A stretch of 33,330 nt of DNA from Comamonadaceae bacterium (GCA_013823485.1 PNMF01000019.1:1-33330), one strand, 5' to 3'. Shown: positions 8,003 through 17,276, counted from the first letter of the stretch. Notes: generated from the letters alone by a model not told the origin. Translations and numbers: made by a program.

Positions 8003-8809
8003 TCAGAGCCGGCGGTGCTGCAGCGACGGCAGCTGGGTACGGACCGACTGCAGGAAGGCGCGGTCGATGTCGGCCAGCACCACGCCCGGGCCTTCGGCCT
8101 GCAGGGCCATGACCTGGCCCCACGGGTCGATGACCATGCTGTGGCCCCAGGTGCGCCGGCCGTTCTCGTGCACGCCGCCCTGGGCGCTGGCGATCACATA
8201 GGCCTGGTTCTCGATGGCGCGGGCCCGCAGCAGCACTTCCCAGTGGGCCTGGCCGGTGGTGTGGGTGAAGGCCGCCGGCATGAGCAGAACGTCGGCGGCC
8301 AGGGCGCGGTACAGCTCGGCAAAACGCATGTCGTAGCAGATGCTCTGCCCGACCCGCCAGACATCGCCGCCCTTGCCGGTGCAGTCGAACGTGGTGGGGG
8401 TGTCGCCGGCCTGCAGCACGGCGGCTTCGTCGTAGCGCTCGCGGCCGTTGTCGTAGCGGAACAGGTGGATCTTGTCGTAGCGGCTGACCTGGTGCCCGCG
8501 CGGGTCGTAGACCATGGAGGCGTTGGCGGCGTGCGCCGGGTCGTCGGTGGCCATGGGCAGGGTGCCGCCGACCAGCCAGAGGTGCAGGTCGCGGGCGGTG
8601 TCGCTCAGGAAGTCCTGCACCTTGCCCAGACCGGGCGTTTCGGCCAGCACCAGCTTGTCTTCGTCGCGGGCGCCCATGAAGCAGAAGTACTCCGGCAGCA
8701 CCGCCAGTTCGGCGCCGGCCGCAGCGGCCTGGCGCAGCAGGCGCAGGGCCTCGCTGAGGTTGGCGTCCAGGCCGATGCCCGAGACCATCTGGATGGCGGC
8801 GACTCTCAT
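8003..8809 (-). CDS. Carbon-nitrogen hydrolase (nitrilase superfamily, Nit1/Nit2-like amidase)
   Basis: This 268-residue cytoplasmic amidohydrolase has the complete nitrilase catalytic triad: Glu40 in VLPEYF, Lys113 in RYDKIHLF and Cys158 in SICYDMRF. The residues around the cysteine and the overall length fit the Nit1/Nit2 branch, whose characterised members hydrolyse deaminated glutathione (a metabolite-repair reaction) or omega-amides. That substrate is inferred from family resemblance. The ATG at 8809 has GGGAG eight bases upstream. The gene follows yhdP by 38 bp and precedes the histidine kinase by 15 bp on the same strand. I know the pairing with yhdP from related betaproteobacteria. 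Confidence 0.9.
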   Translation of the reverse strand: MRVAAIQMVSGIGLDANLSEALRLLRQAAAAGAELAVLPEYFCFMGARDEDKLVLAETPGLGKVQDFLSDTARDLHLWLVGGTLPMATDDPAHAANASMVYDPRGHQVSRYDKIHLFRYDNGRERYDEAAVLQAGDTPTTFDCTGKGGDVWRVGQSICYDMRFAELYRALAADVLLMPAAFTHTTGQAHWEVLLRARAIENQAYVIASAQGGVHENGRRTWGHSMVIDPWGQVMALQAEGPGVVLADIDRAFLQSVRTQLPSLQHRRL

Positions 8810-8847
8810 GGTGTTTCTCCCTCATCGAACAAAAGGCGCGGTCGAGC

Positions 8848-11800
8848 TTACTGCAGTGGCGTGGCCGGCTCGGTCGCCGGTGCCGCCAGCGACCGGTCCA
8901 GCTTCTGCACCTGCGGATCGGCCCAGCTGCCGGTGACCCGGAACTCCTGGGTGGTGACCGAGCGCAGCGGCTGGCGCAGCACCAGCTGGGCCAGCAGCGT
9001 GCCGATGCCCACCACCGGGTTGACGGTGGCCGCCAGCAGCGAGGCCGCGCCGGCATTGATCTCGGGCACCACAAAGACCTGCAGGTCCTGGGTTTCGCGC
9101 ACCAGGTCGGCCGAGCCTTCCATCATCACGGCCGCGTTAACGCCCTTCATCTGCAGGTTGCGGGTCGAGAGCACGCCTTGTTCGATCTGGCCCTGCCCGC
9201 GGAAGAAGTCGAAGGCGAAGCCCTGCGAGAACACATCGCGGAAGTCCAGCACCAGCCGGCGCGGCAGCGACTGCAGGCTCAACACCCCCAGCAAGCGGCC
9301 GGCGCCGGGCTCGATCTGCAGGAACTGGCCGCGCTCGATGTCCACCGAAAGCTGGCCGGAGAGGGTGGACAGGTCGGGCGACAGCGGCGAGCCGATCCAG
9401 CCCACATTGCCCTCCAGTCGGCCTTGACCGCCGCGCACCGTGCCCTCGCGGCCGAGCCGCTCCAGCAGGCGGCCGGCATCGTCCACCGCGAGCTGGAACC
9501 CGATGGCGGTGCGGCGCTGGCCACCGCCGCCCGCACCTTGGGCATTGCCCAGCGGCACCCAGTTGCCGGAGGCGGTGAGCCGGGCTTCGGGCACGGTGGC
9601 GTTGAGCCGGGTCAGGCGCCATTCCGGCTGGCGCAGCGGAGCGCCCCGGTTCACCGCCTGCAGCTCGATGCGGCCCAGCGACCGGCTGCCCCAGCGCAGG
9701 TCATCGATGCTCAGGTCCAGGGCGGGCACGCTGTTGGGCTGGTCCAGCAGGCGCTCGACCTCGCTGCGCGCCTCCCGGGCCAGGATCAGCCGGCTCAGCC
9801 GGGCCGTGACCTGGCCCGGGTTGCGCGCGGTGCCGGGCCGGTACTCGACCCGCCCGGCCACTTCATCGGACTGCACCGTGGCGCGCCACAGCGTGCTGTC
9901 GCGGCTGGCATCGAGCTGCAGGCGCTGGAAGTCGCGCCCGCCGGCCCGCAGGCGTTCGGTCTGCAGTTCCAGGCGGTCGGGCAGCCAGGCGTCGGCGTCG
10001 GCCACGGCCGGCTCGCGCGCTTCGCCAGCGCCGGGCCAGATGCCGGTCAGGGCGGTCTGCCATGCGTCCAGGTCGAGCTGGGGCAGCTGCAGGCGGGCCA
10101 GCACCCCTTGCTCCGGCAGGGCGCCGGGTTCACCGGCGGTGGTGCCGGCGGCCACCACGCCGCGCCGGACCGCCCAGCCGGCGCCGCTGCGCTGGCGTTC
10201 GATGCGCGCATCGAGCAAGGGGCCGGCGGGGGACTGCCAGCGCAGGGCCAGCCGGTCGGCCAGGGCGCGGCCGGCGCCTGGCGCGGCGGCACCGGCCACC
10301 TCGGTCACCGCCAGATCGACCCGCAACGGCCAGCTGGACTCGGCCGCCTTGGCCAGGGGCGCCGGCAAGGACAGCGCCAGACCCTGCAGGTTGCTGCTGA
10401 ACTGCAGTTCGGGCGCACCGCCCCGCCAGCCGACCTGGGCGGTGTAGGCCAGGCCGCCGGCGGCCGACCCGGCCAGCTTCGACAACGGCCCCAGCCCGGC
10501 ACCGCGCAAGGCCTCGGCCGTCAGGTTGCCCTGGCCGCGCAGCGCCAGACGGGAACCGCCCTGGGGGTCGGGCCGCAAGCCGCCGTTGAAGGTGACATCG
10601 CCACCCAGCAACCGGGCCTGGGCAGTGGGCACGTTGAAACCGGTCTCGGTGAACTCCAGCTGCCCGCGCAGGCGGCCCAGCGAAGGCAGGTCGGGCGAGA
10701 GCTGCAGATCGTTGCCGGCCAGCTTCACCTGACCCTGCACCCGGGTGGCTTGCGCGTTGTCCAGCGGCAGGGTGAGCTGGAAACGGGTCTGGGCGGTGCC
10801 GGTGATGCGGGCACCATCCAGCGCCCCCTGCATCAACCCCGCCAGCGGCGAGCGCTGCACAAAGCCGAGCTGGGCCGGCGCCGGCCCCTGCACATCGGCC
10901 TGGGCGGTGAGCACGCCGTCCGTGGCCAGCCGGTCGATCGCCAGCCGACCACGCTGGAGCTGGACGCCGGCGCTGTCCTGCACCGTCCCGGACATCTGCT
11001 CGATGCGCAGCGCCAGCCGGTCCAGCACCAGATCGCCGCTCATGCGCCGCAGCCCCGGCCAGGCCGGTGTGCCGGCGTCCTGCAGGAAGGCGGGCAGGTA
11101 GTCGATGTCCAGACCCTGCAGCCGGGCGCTGATGCGGAAGGTGCCGGGACCGGCCTCGAAGGGCGCGCGGTCGACCTCACCCTGGACCCGGAAGTTCACC
11201 GCGCTGCCGGTGCCGGCGCGCACCGCCTCGCGCAGGTACCGCCGGGCGTCCACCCCGACGGTGAGGGGCAGGTAGCGGTGCACCCGGGTCAGGTCGGCCT
11301 GTTCGAGTGTGGCGGACAGGTCCAGCACGCCGGGGAAGCGGGCCGCTCCCTGCGCACCGGGCAAGGTGGTCCAGCGGGCCTTGAGCTTGCCGCGCGCATC
11401 CGCGTTGGCCACCGGGGATTCGTCCAGATCGACCTCGATGCGCTCGCCATCGATGCGCCAGCGGGCCTGGGCGTCGAGCCGGGTCAGTGGCAGCCGGGGG
11501 TCTTCGAACACGCCGGGCAGCCAGAGCGCGCCGTCCTGCACCGACAGGCGCGCCGAGCCCCGGTCGCGCTGCAGATCGAAGCTGATGGTCGCGCCCTCGA
11601 TGCCGGGCCGGCCGGGAGTGGCCGATGCGGCGTCGGCGGCCGGCGTGGCCCCGGCCAGCGACAGGCCCTGGACCTGGCCGCTGGCCTTGAGCCCGGCCAG
11701 ATCCGGACCCTCCCAGCGCGCGTCGAGGCTCTGCACCCGGCCAGCCGGCTGCAGCGTCTGCACCCAGTGGTGCACCCGGCCCGGCAGCGGGATCCGTTCG

Positions 11801-13020
11801 GCCAGTGCCGCCACCGCCGCCAGCTCGATGCCGCCGGCCGACAGTTCGGTGTGCGCCGAAGCGGTCCGGCCGCGGGCCGGCGGGCCGGCAGGCACCTGCG
11901 CCAGGCTGATCCGCCCGCCGCTCCAGGCAACCCCCTCGCGGGTCAGGAAGCGCAGGTCGTCGGTGGACAGGCGCCAGGCCGCACTGGACCACTGCGCCTG
12001 CAGCCGACCGGTGATGTAGGACAGGGCCAGCGGCGGCAGGTCGGCCGCGAGCTGCGCATCGACCGAGCGCAGGTCGACGTCGGCCTGCACCCCGCTCAAG
12101 CGACCATCCTGCACATCGGCCCACAACTGCAGCTGGCCGCGACCACCCCGCACCACCAGGCCGGGCAGGGCGGGCAGGTCGGCCGGCAGGTAGGGCTGCA
12201 GGCGCTGCACATCCACCCGGGGCAGCGCGGCATGCAGCTCGCCGCTCCAGCGGGCCCAGGGCAGCTCGCCCGGCTGGCGGCCAGCGGTCAGCAGCGGCGC
12301 GCGCAGCTGACCCTGCAGGGTGAAGCGGTCGCCCCATTCGGTCGGGGGGCTGGCGTCGAGCCGCCAGCGGTGCTCGCGGGCGCGGTTGCGCACCACCAGA
12401 TCGACCGCCGACAAGGCCAGCGGCGGCGCCGCGCGGAGCTCGTCGGTCCAGCGCAGCGTGCCGCCCCGCACGGCGAATTCGGTCTGGTCGAAGAACCAGT
12501 CGGCGCCGCCACCGGCACCGGCAGACCCGCCCAGTGACAGACCGGCCACCTCGATCCGGCCGTCGCGGGTGCGCCGCACATCCAGCACCGGCGCGTCGAT
12601 CACGATCTGCTCGAAGCCCAGCCGCCACAACGAACGCACCGACACCGAGGCCTGAACCCGGGGCAGCTCCAGCGCAGGACGGCCCTGCGCATCGAGCAGC
12701 CGCACTCCCGAGAGTTCGAAGGCCGGCATGAACGGGGGCAGGCCGAAAGGGGTGTCGGGGCGGTTGGTGGCGCGGATGTCGGCGATGGTCACCGGAACTC
12801 CCAGCGCGTCGCTGGCCCACCGTTGCAGCTCGGGGCGCCAGCTGTCGATTCGCGGCACAATGACCGCGTTCAGGGTCACCCAGGTCAACAGGCCGAGACC
12901 CCACAGCGCCACCACCAGCCAGAGCAGCCACCGGGTCGCGCGGGCCCACAGCCGCAGCCCCCGGGAGGCGGGTGCATCCGAAGAGAAGACCGCACCGGGC
13001 GCCTGACTACTGTGATTCAT
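8848..13020 (-). CDS. yhdP: YhdP family AsmA-like envelope protein
   Basis: YhdP proteins are very large, inner-membrane-anchored AsmA-like proteins. With TamB and YdbH they are implicated in moving phospholipids to the outer membrane through a long hydrophobic groove. The product is about 1390 residues, close to the family norm of ~1270-1400. One N-terminal membrane helix (about residues 25-50) is followed by a huge beta-rich periplasmic region of repeating AsmA/DUF3971-type strands. The conserved C-terminus includes LQMKGVNAAVMMEGSADL and PVVGIGTLLAQLVL. I chose the ATG at 13020; an in-frame GTG at 13026 is the alternative. The gene is divergent from glnE with only 14 bp between starts and leads a probable operon with the nitrilase and the two-component genes. 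Confidence 0.93.
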   Translation of the reverse strand: MNHSSQAPGAVFSSDAPASRGLRLWARATRWLLWLVVALWGLGLLTWVTLNAVIVPRIDSWRPELQRWASDALGVPVTIADIRATNRPDTPFGLPPFMPAFELSGVRLLDAQGRPALELPRVQASVSVRSLWRLGFEQIVIDAPVLDVRRTRDGRIEVAGLSLGGSAGAGGGADWFFDQTEFAVRGGTLRWTDELRAAPPLALSAVDLVVRNRAREHRWRLDASPPTEWGDRFTLQGQLRAPLLTAGRQPGELPWARWSGELHAALPRVDVQRLQPYLPADLPALPGLVVRGGRGQLQLWADVQDGRLSGVQADVDLRSVDAQLAADLPPLALSYITGRLQAQWSSAAWRLSTDDLRFLTREGVAWSGGRISLAQVPAGPPARGRTASAHTELSAGGIELAAVAALAERIPLPGRVHHWVQTLQPAGRVQSLDARWEGPDLAGLKASGQVQGLSLAGATPAADAASATPGRPGIEGATISFDLQRDRGSARLSVQDGALWLPGVFEDPRLPLTRLDAQARWRIDGERIEVDLDESPVANADARGKLKARWTTLPGAQGAARFPGVLDLSATLEQADLTRVHRYLPLTVGVDARRYLREAVRAGTGSAVNFRVQGEVDRAPFEAGPGTFRISARLQGLDIDYLPAFLQDAGTPAWPGLRRMSGDLVLDRLALRIEQMSGTVQDSAGVQLQRGRLAIDRLATDGVLTAQADVQGPAPAQLGFVQRSPLAGLMQGALDGARITGTAQTRFQLTLPLDNAQATRVQGQVKLAGNDLQLSPDLPSLGRLRGQLEFTETGFNVPTAQARLLGGDVTFNGGLRPDPQGGSRLALRGQGNLTAEALRGAGLGPLSKLAGSAAGGLAYTAQVGWRGGAPELQFSSNLQGLALSLPAPLAKAAESSWPLRVDLAVTEVAGAAAPGAGRALADRLALRWQSPAGPLLDARIERQRSGAGWAVRRGVVAAGTTAGEPGALPEQGVLARLQLPQLDLDAWQTALTGIWPGAGEAREPAVADADAWLPDRLELQTERLRAGGRDFQRLQLDASRDSTLWRATVQSDEVAGRVEYRPGTARNPGQVTARLSRLILAREARSEVERLLDQPNSVPALDLSIDDLRWGSRSLGRIELQAVNRGAPLRQPEWRLTRLNATVPEARLTASGNWVPLGNAQGAGGGGQRRTAIGFQLAVDDAGRLLERLGREGTVRGGQGRLEGNVGWIGSPLSPDLSTLSGQLSVDIERGQFLQIEPGAGRLLGVLSLQSLPRRLVLDFRDVFSQGFAFDFFRGQGQIEQGVLSTRNLQMKGVNAAVMMEGSADLVRETQDLQVFVVPEINAGAASLLAATVNPVVGIGTLLAQLVLRQPLRSVTTQEFRVTGSWADPQVQKLDRSLAAPATEPATPLQ

Positions 13021-13031
13021 GTCCACTGCAA

Positions 13032-13037
13032 ATTATG
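13032..13037 (-). promoter_or_regulatory. Candidate -10 box of yhdP overlapping the glnE start codon
   Basis: Read on the minus strand this is CATAAT. It ends five bases before the alternative GTG (13026) and 11 bases before the ATG (13020) of yhdP. On the plus strand the same bases contain the ATG of glnE (13035-13037). RNA polymerase at one gene would therefore occlude the start of the other. No -35 matches well, so this is a positional inference. Confidence 0.35.
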
Positions 13038-15833
13038 ACGGCCCGTCATCTCCCCGGTTCCTCTCTTGATGCTGCTGCACTGTCAGCGGCTGTAACACCC
13101 GGCCGCGCTGGCGCCGCCGGCTGCGACGCCGCGCACAGCCGGTTCGTGCAGCGGGTGCGGCGCCGTTACCCGGCCGAACTCGGCTGCCTGGCGCCCGGCA
13201 TGCCGCGCCGCGCCGCCATGGAAGACGCGCTGCAGGCCCTGACCCGGCTCGGGCACCCCCGCACCAGCGCCCTGCGCGTGCTGCGCCAGCTGGTGCTGGA
13301 GCGGCTGGCGGTGCTGGATTGCGAGCAGATGGCGCCGCTGGCCGATGTCACGCTGGCCGTCACCGAACTGGCGGAGCTGGCGCTGGACCAGGCCTGCGAA
13401 CTGGCCTTTGCCGACCTGGACGCGCTGCACGGCGCCCCGCTGATGGCCGATGGCCAGCGCGCCCAGCTGTGGGTGATCGGCATGGGCAAGCTCGGCGCGC
13501 GCGAGCTCAATGTCTCCAGCGACATCGACCTGATCTATGTCTACGAACAGGACGGCGAGACCGCCGGCAACGCCGAGGGGCGCAACCGGGTCAGCCACCA
13601 CGAGTATTTCGGCAAGGCCGTCCGCCACATCTACAACACCATCGGCGAGACCACCGAGCATGGCCAGGTGTTCCGGGTCGATCTGGCGCTGCGGCCCAAC
13701 GGCAACTCCGGGCCGAGCGCGGTGTCGCTGGGCGCGCTGGAGGAGTACTTCATGGTCCAGGGGCGCGAGTGGGAGCGCTTCGCCTGGCTCAAGAGCCGGG
13801 TGATCGCCCCGCGCAGCGCCATCACCGGCGGCAGCGCCCAGTCGCTGCGGGGTGTGGTGCTGCCGTTCGTGTTCCGCCGCTACCTCGACTACGGCGTGTT
13901 CGAGGCGCTGCGCGCGCTGCACCGGCAGATCCGCGACCACGCGGCCAAGCGGGCCGCCGGCCACCCGGGCCGTGCCAACGACGTCAAGCTCTCGCGCGGC
14001 GGCATCCGGGAAATCGAGTTCACCGTGCAGTTGCTGCAGGTGGTGCGCGGCGGGCAGTTCCCCGAGCTGCGCACCCGGCCCACGCTGGACGCCCTGCAGC
14101 GCGTGGCCAAGGCCGGCCTGATGCCGGCCACCACCGCACAGGCGCTGACCGAGGCCTACAGCTTCCTGCGCCGGGTGGAGCACCGCATCCAGTACCTGGA
14201 CGACCAGCAGACCCATGTGCTGCCCACCCGCGACGACGACCTGGCCTGGCTGGCCGCCAGCATGGGCTACCCCACGGTGGCCGGCTTCCTGCACGCGCTG
14301 GACGCCCACCGCGAGGCCGTGGCCGAAGAATTCGACATCCTGCTCGGCGGGCCGGCCAAGGGCCAGTGCAGCGGCAAGGGCTGTGCCGGCAACCGCACGG
14401 ACGGCGCCAGCCCGGGCACCGATCTGCAGGCGGTGCTGCCCTCCCTGCCGCGCGAGCTGGCCGAACGGGTGGCGCGGTGGAGCACTCACCCGCGGGTGCT
14501 GGCCCTGCGCGAAGACACCCGCAGCCGGCTGGTGCGGCTGGTGCAGCGCACCGGTGCCTGGATCGACGAAGGCCGGGTGACCGAGCAGGCCGCCCTGCGC
14601 ATGGCCGACTGGATCGAGCCCCTGCTGCGCCGCGAAAGCTACCTGGCCCTGCTGCAGGAACGCCCCTCGGTGCACGAGCGCCTGCTGCGCCTGCTGGGCG
14701 CCGCCCGCTGGCCGGCGCGCTACCTGCTGCAGCACCCGGGCGTGATCGACGAGCTGGCCAGCCAGCAGCTGCTGGCCGAGCGCTTCGATGCCCAGCAGTT
14801 CGAGGCCGACCTGGAAGACCGCCGGGCCTCGTTGCACCGCACCGGCGAGGACGACGAGGAAGCCCTGCTCAACCTGCTGCGCCGGGCCCACCATGCCGAG
14901 GTGTTCCGCACCCTGGCACGCGACCTGGAAGGCGTGCTGACGGTCGAGCAGGTGGCCGACGACCTCTCCGCCCTGGCCGACACCATGCTGGCGCTGACCG
15001 CGCGCTGGTGCTGGCAGCGCCTGAAGAACCGCCACCGCGAGGAACCGTCGATGGCGGTCATCGGCTACGGCAAGCTCGGCGGCAAGGAGCTCGGTTACGG
15101 CAGCGACCTGGACATCGTCTTCGTGTACGACGACCCGCACGAGAACGCGGGCGAGATCTACGCCGGCTTCGTGCGCAAGATGATCAACTGGATGACGGTC
15201 AAGACCGGCGAGGGCGACCTCTACGAGATCGACACCGCCCTGCGCCCCAACGGCAACTCGGGCCTGCTGGTGACCAGCCTGGAGGCCTATGCCCAGTACC
15301 AGCAGCAGCGCGGCAGCAACGCCGCCTGGACCTGGGAACACCAGGCCATGACGCGCGCCCGCTGCGTGCTCGGCAGCCCGGCCATGCACCAGCGCTTCGA
15401 CCAGGTGCGGGAGGCGGTCATCACCGCGCCGCGCGAGGCGGCCGATCTGGCGCGCGAGATCGTGAGCATGCGGGCCAAGGTGCGGGCCGCCCACCCGGTG
15501 CGCGGCGGCGGCTTCGACGTCAAGCACAGTCCGGGCGGCATGGTCGACGTGGAGTTCGTGGTGCAGTACCTGGTGCTGCTGCACGCCAGCACGCACCCCG
15601 AGCTGCGGCTGAACACCGGCAACATCCACCTGCTGCGCCGCGCCGAAGCGGTCGGCCTGCTGCCGGTCGGCATGGGCGCTGCTGCGGCCGATGCCTACCG
15701 CGAGCTGCGCCAGATCCAGCACCGCGCCCGGCTGGACGAGACCACCACCCAGGTCGACCCGGCCAGCGCCGCGTCGGCCGCCGCCGCGGTGCGCGGGCTG
15801 TGGCAACAGGTGCTGGGGCACGTGCACCCATGA
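13035..15833 (+). CDS. glnE: Bifunctional glutamine synthetase adenylyltransferase/adenylyl-removing enzyme
   Basis: GlnE adenylylates and deadenylylates glutamine synthetase in response to PII and glutamine, tuning nitrogen assimilation. The 932-residue product has the expected length (E. coli ~946) and two nucleotidyltransferase halves. The N-terminal, adenylyl-removing half has GMGKLGARELNVSSDIDLI at about residues 150-170. The C-terminal, adenylylating half has GYGKLGGKELGYGSDLDIVF at about 677-695. Each is followed by its conserved ALRPNGNSG and EFxVQxL elements. The start at 13035 places HSRFVQRVRRRYP at residues ~35-47, where the family begins to align. There is no Shine-Dalgarno sequence, so initiation may be near-leaderless. 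The stop overlaps the next gene's ATG by four bases. Confidence 0.95.
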   Translation: MTARHLPGSSLDAAALSAAVTPGRAGAAGCDAAHSRFVQRVRRRYPAELGCLAPGMPRRAAMEDALQALTRLGHPRTSALRVLRQLVLERLAVLDCEQMAPLADVTLAVTELAELALDQACELAFADLDALHGAPLMADGQRAQLWVIGMGKLGARELNVSSDIDLIYVYEQDGETAGNAEGRNRVSHHEYFGKAVRHIYNTIGETTEHGQVFRVDLALRPNGNSGPSAVSLGALEEYFMVQGREWERFAWLKSRVIAPRSAITGGSAQSLRGVVLPFVFRRYLDYGVFEALRALHRQIRDHAAKRAAGHPGRANDVKLSRGGIREIEFTVQLLQVVRGGQFPELRTRPTLDALQRVAKAGLMPATTAQALTEAYSFLRRVEHRIQYLDDQQTHVLPTRDDDLAWLAASMGYPTVAGFLHALDAHREAVAEEFDILLGGPAKGQCSGKGCAGNRTDGASPGTDLQAVLPSLPRELAERVARWSTHPRVLALREDTRSRLVRLVQRTGAWIDEGRVTEQAALRMADWIEPLLRRESYLALLQERPSVHERLLRLLGAARWPARYLLQHPGVIDELASQQLLAERFDAQQFEADLEDRRASLHRTGEDDEEALLNLLRRAHHAEVFRTLARDLEGVLTVEQVADDLSALADTMLALTARWCWQRLKNRHREEPSMAVIGYGKLGGKELGYGSDLDIVFVYDDPHENAGEIYAGFVRKMINWMTVKTGEGDLYEIDTALRPNGNSGLLVTSLEAYAQYQQQRGSNAAWTWEHQAMTRARCVLGSPAMHQRFDQVREAVITAPREAADLAREIVSMRAKVRAAHPVRGGGFDVKHSPGGMVDVEFVVQYLVLLHASTHPELRLNTGNIHLLRRAEAVGLLPVGMGAAAADAYRELRQIQHRARLDETTTQVDPASAASAAAAVRGLWQQVLGHVHP

Positions 15834-16453
15834 AGGCTTCGCGCGGCTGGCTGCTGCTGTGCGCGGTGCACGGCGTGGCCAGCATGCTGCTGTGGTGGGC
15901 GCGCGAGCCGGCGCTGGCGGCACTCACCTGGCAGGCCGACGCCTGGGACCGCCACCCCTGGACGCTCTGGACCAGCGCCTGGGTGCGCGCTTCCACGCCG
16001 GAGCTGATCACGCATCAGGTCGGCCTGGGCATGCTCGCCCTGCTGGCCTGGGTGCTGCGGCCGCCGCGTGCCGCCACCGCCGCGTGGCTGCTGTGCTGGC
16101 CGCTGATTCCGCTCTGCCTGCCCTTGTGGCCCCATGTGGACCATGCCGGCGGACTGTCCGGCGTGCTGCACGCCGGGGCGCTGGTGATCGCGGTGATGCT
16201 GCTGGCCCGGCGCATCGCCGTGCCGAAAGCGCGCCGCTGGGGCGCCTTGCTGCTGCTGGCGATGCTGGCCAAGCTGGCGCTGGAGCGGCCCTGGATGTAC
16301 CCGGTGGTCTGGGACCCGGGCAACGAAACCTCGGTGGTGCAGGCGGCCCACCTGGTGGGCGCCGCCTGGGGCCTGCTGTTGGGGCTGCTGGCCAGCGTCA
16401 GCTGGCGGCGGCGGGCGCCGCGGGCGCGGCCAGCGACTTCCGGAACCGGTTGA
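15830..16453 (+). CDS. rrtA: Rhombosortase-type rhomboid intramembrane serine protease
   Basis: This 207-residue polytopic membrane protein has about five or six hydrophobic segments. It shows the rhomboid catalytic pair in the rhombosortase arrangement: Ser110 in HAGGLSGVLHAG, and His174 in AAHLVGAAWG within the last membrane helix. Rhombosortases cleave the C-terminal GlyGly-CTERM sorting tail of secreted proteins. The GLSGVLH form, rather than GASG, favours this subfamily. Translation is coupled to glnE by a four-base ATGA overlap. The last 56 bp overlap, tail to tail, the 3' end of the ferritin-like gene on the other strand. No protein with a GlyGly-CTERM tail is encoded in the window. 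A generic rhomboid is the alternative. Confidence 0.8.
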   Translation: MKASRGWLLLCAVHGVASMLLWWAREPALAALTWQADAWDRHPWTLWTSAWVRASTPELITHQVGLGMLALLAWVLRPPRAATAAWLLCWPLIPLCLPLWPHVDHAGGLSGVLHAGALVIAVMLLARRIAVPKARRWGALLLLAMLAKLALERPWMYPVVWDPGNETSVVQAAHLVGAAWGLLLGLLASVSWRRRAPRARPATSGTG

Positions 16454-17246
16454 GCTCCTGCACCGTCTTGAAGCTGCTGTCCATCAGCAGGCTCATGTTG
16501 TGCAGGATGCGCTCGACCACCTTGTTCTCCCAGACCGCATCGAAATCGATCTGCTTGTCCAGCCAGTGCTCCAGCCACTCGGGGTCGGGCAGGCGGCTCT
16601 GGATGGTGTCGTTGGGGAACAGCGCCTTGTTGACGTGCAGGTTGGTCGGATGCAGCGCCTGCGCGGTGCGGCGGGCGCTGGCCATGAGCACGCCCACCTT
16701 GGCGAACGACGAACGCGCCTCGTCGCCGAACTTGGCAATGGCCCGCTTCATGTAGCGCAGGTAGGCGCCGCCGTGGCGGGCTTCGTCCTGGCTGAGGGTC
16801 TGGTAGATGTGCTTGATGACCGGCTCGGTGTGCCATTCGCTGGCGCGGCGGTACCAGTGGTTCAGCCGGATCTCGCCGCAGAAGTGCAGCATGAGCGTCT
16901 CGAGTGCCGGGGCCGGATCGAACTCGAAGCGGATCTGGTGCAGCTCTTCCTCGGTCGGCACCAGCTCGGGCCGGAAGCGGCGCAGGTACTCCATCAGCAC
17001 CAGCGAGTGCTTCTGTTCCTCGAAGAACCAGATCGACATGAAGGCCGAGAAGTCGGAGTCGTCGCGGTTGTCGCGCAGGAACATCTCGGTGGCCGGCAGC
17101 GCCGCCCACTCGGTGATGGCGTTCATCTTGATGGTCTGTGCCTGTTCGTCGGTGAGCAGGCTGGCGTCAAACCGGTCCCAGGGGATGTCCTTGTCCATGT
17201 CCCAGCGGACCGATTCGAGTTGCTTGAAGAGTTCGGGGTACAGCAT
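16398..17246 (-). CDS. Ferritin-like diiron protein (acyl-ACP-desaturase-like)
   Basis: This encodes a 282-residue soluble, mostly helical protein with the ligand pattern of a ferritin-like dimetal carboxylate site. There is a first Glu in ATEMFLRDN, an ExxH in FFEEQKHSLVL, a Glu in CGEIRLNHWY, and a second D/ExxH in QDEARHGGAY. The spacing resembles fatty-acid desaturase type 2 (acyl-ACP desaturase) enzymes, so an O2-dependent desaturase, oxygenase or oxidase role on a lipid is plausible but unproven. I chose the ATG at 17246 because AAGGA lies five bases before it; the ATG at 17252 leaves no spacing. It is last in the regulator-DUF2256-photolyase run, 53 bp after the photolyase stop, and its 3' end overlaps rrtA. 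Confidence 0.82.
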   Translation of the reverse strand: MLYPELFKQLESVRWDMDKDIPWDRFDASLLTDEQAQTIKMNAITEWAALPATEMFLRDNRDDSDFSAFMSIWFFEEQKHSLVLMEYLRRFRPELVPTEEELHQIRFEFDPAPALETLMLHFCGEIRLNHWYRRASEWHTEPVIKHIYQTLSQDEARHGGAYLRYMKRAIAKFGDEARSSFAKVGVLMASARRTAQALHPTNLHVNKALFPNDTIQSRLPDPEWLEHWLDKQIDFDAVWENKVVERILHNMSLLMDSSFKTVQELNRFRKSLAAPAAPAAAS

Positions 17247-17270
17247 GTTCATCCTTCGAAAACCGCCACA

Positions 17271-17276
17271 ATTTTA
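17271..17276 (-). promoter_or_regulatory. Possible internal -10 box (TAAAAT) before the ferritin-like gene
   Basis: Read on the minus strand the bases are TAAAAT, 24 bases upstream of the chosen start, in the 53-bp gap after the photolyase gene. A fitting -35 is not clear. If active it would let the diiron gene be expressed apart from the photolyase operon. Confidence 0.3.

Noticed and set aside
6068-9427. Open frame of over 1100 codons on the plus strand opposite the kinase, nitrilase and yhdP genes
   Set aside because: It is Gly/Ala/His/Gln-rich with no recognisable domain and mirrors real genes; GC-rich third positions remove stop codons from the opposite frame. The same applies to the long frames at 72-2417, 9178-12537, 13083-15923 and 27853-30192.
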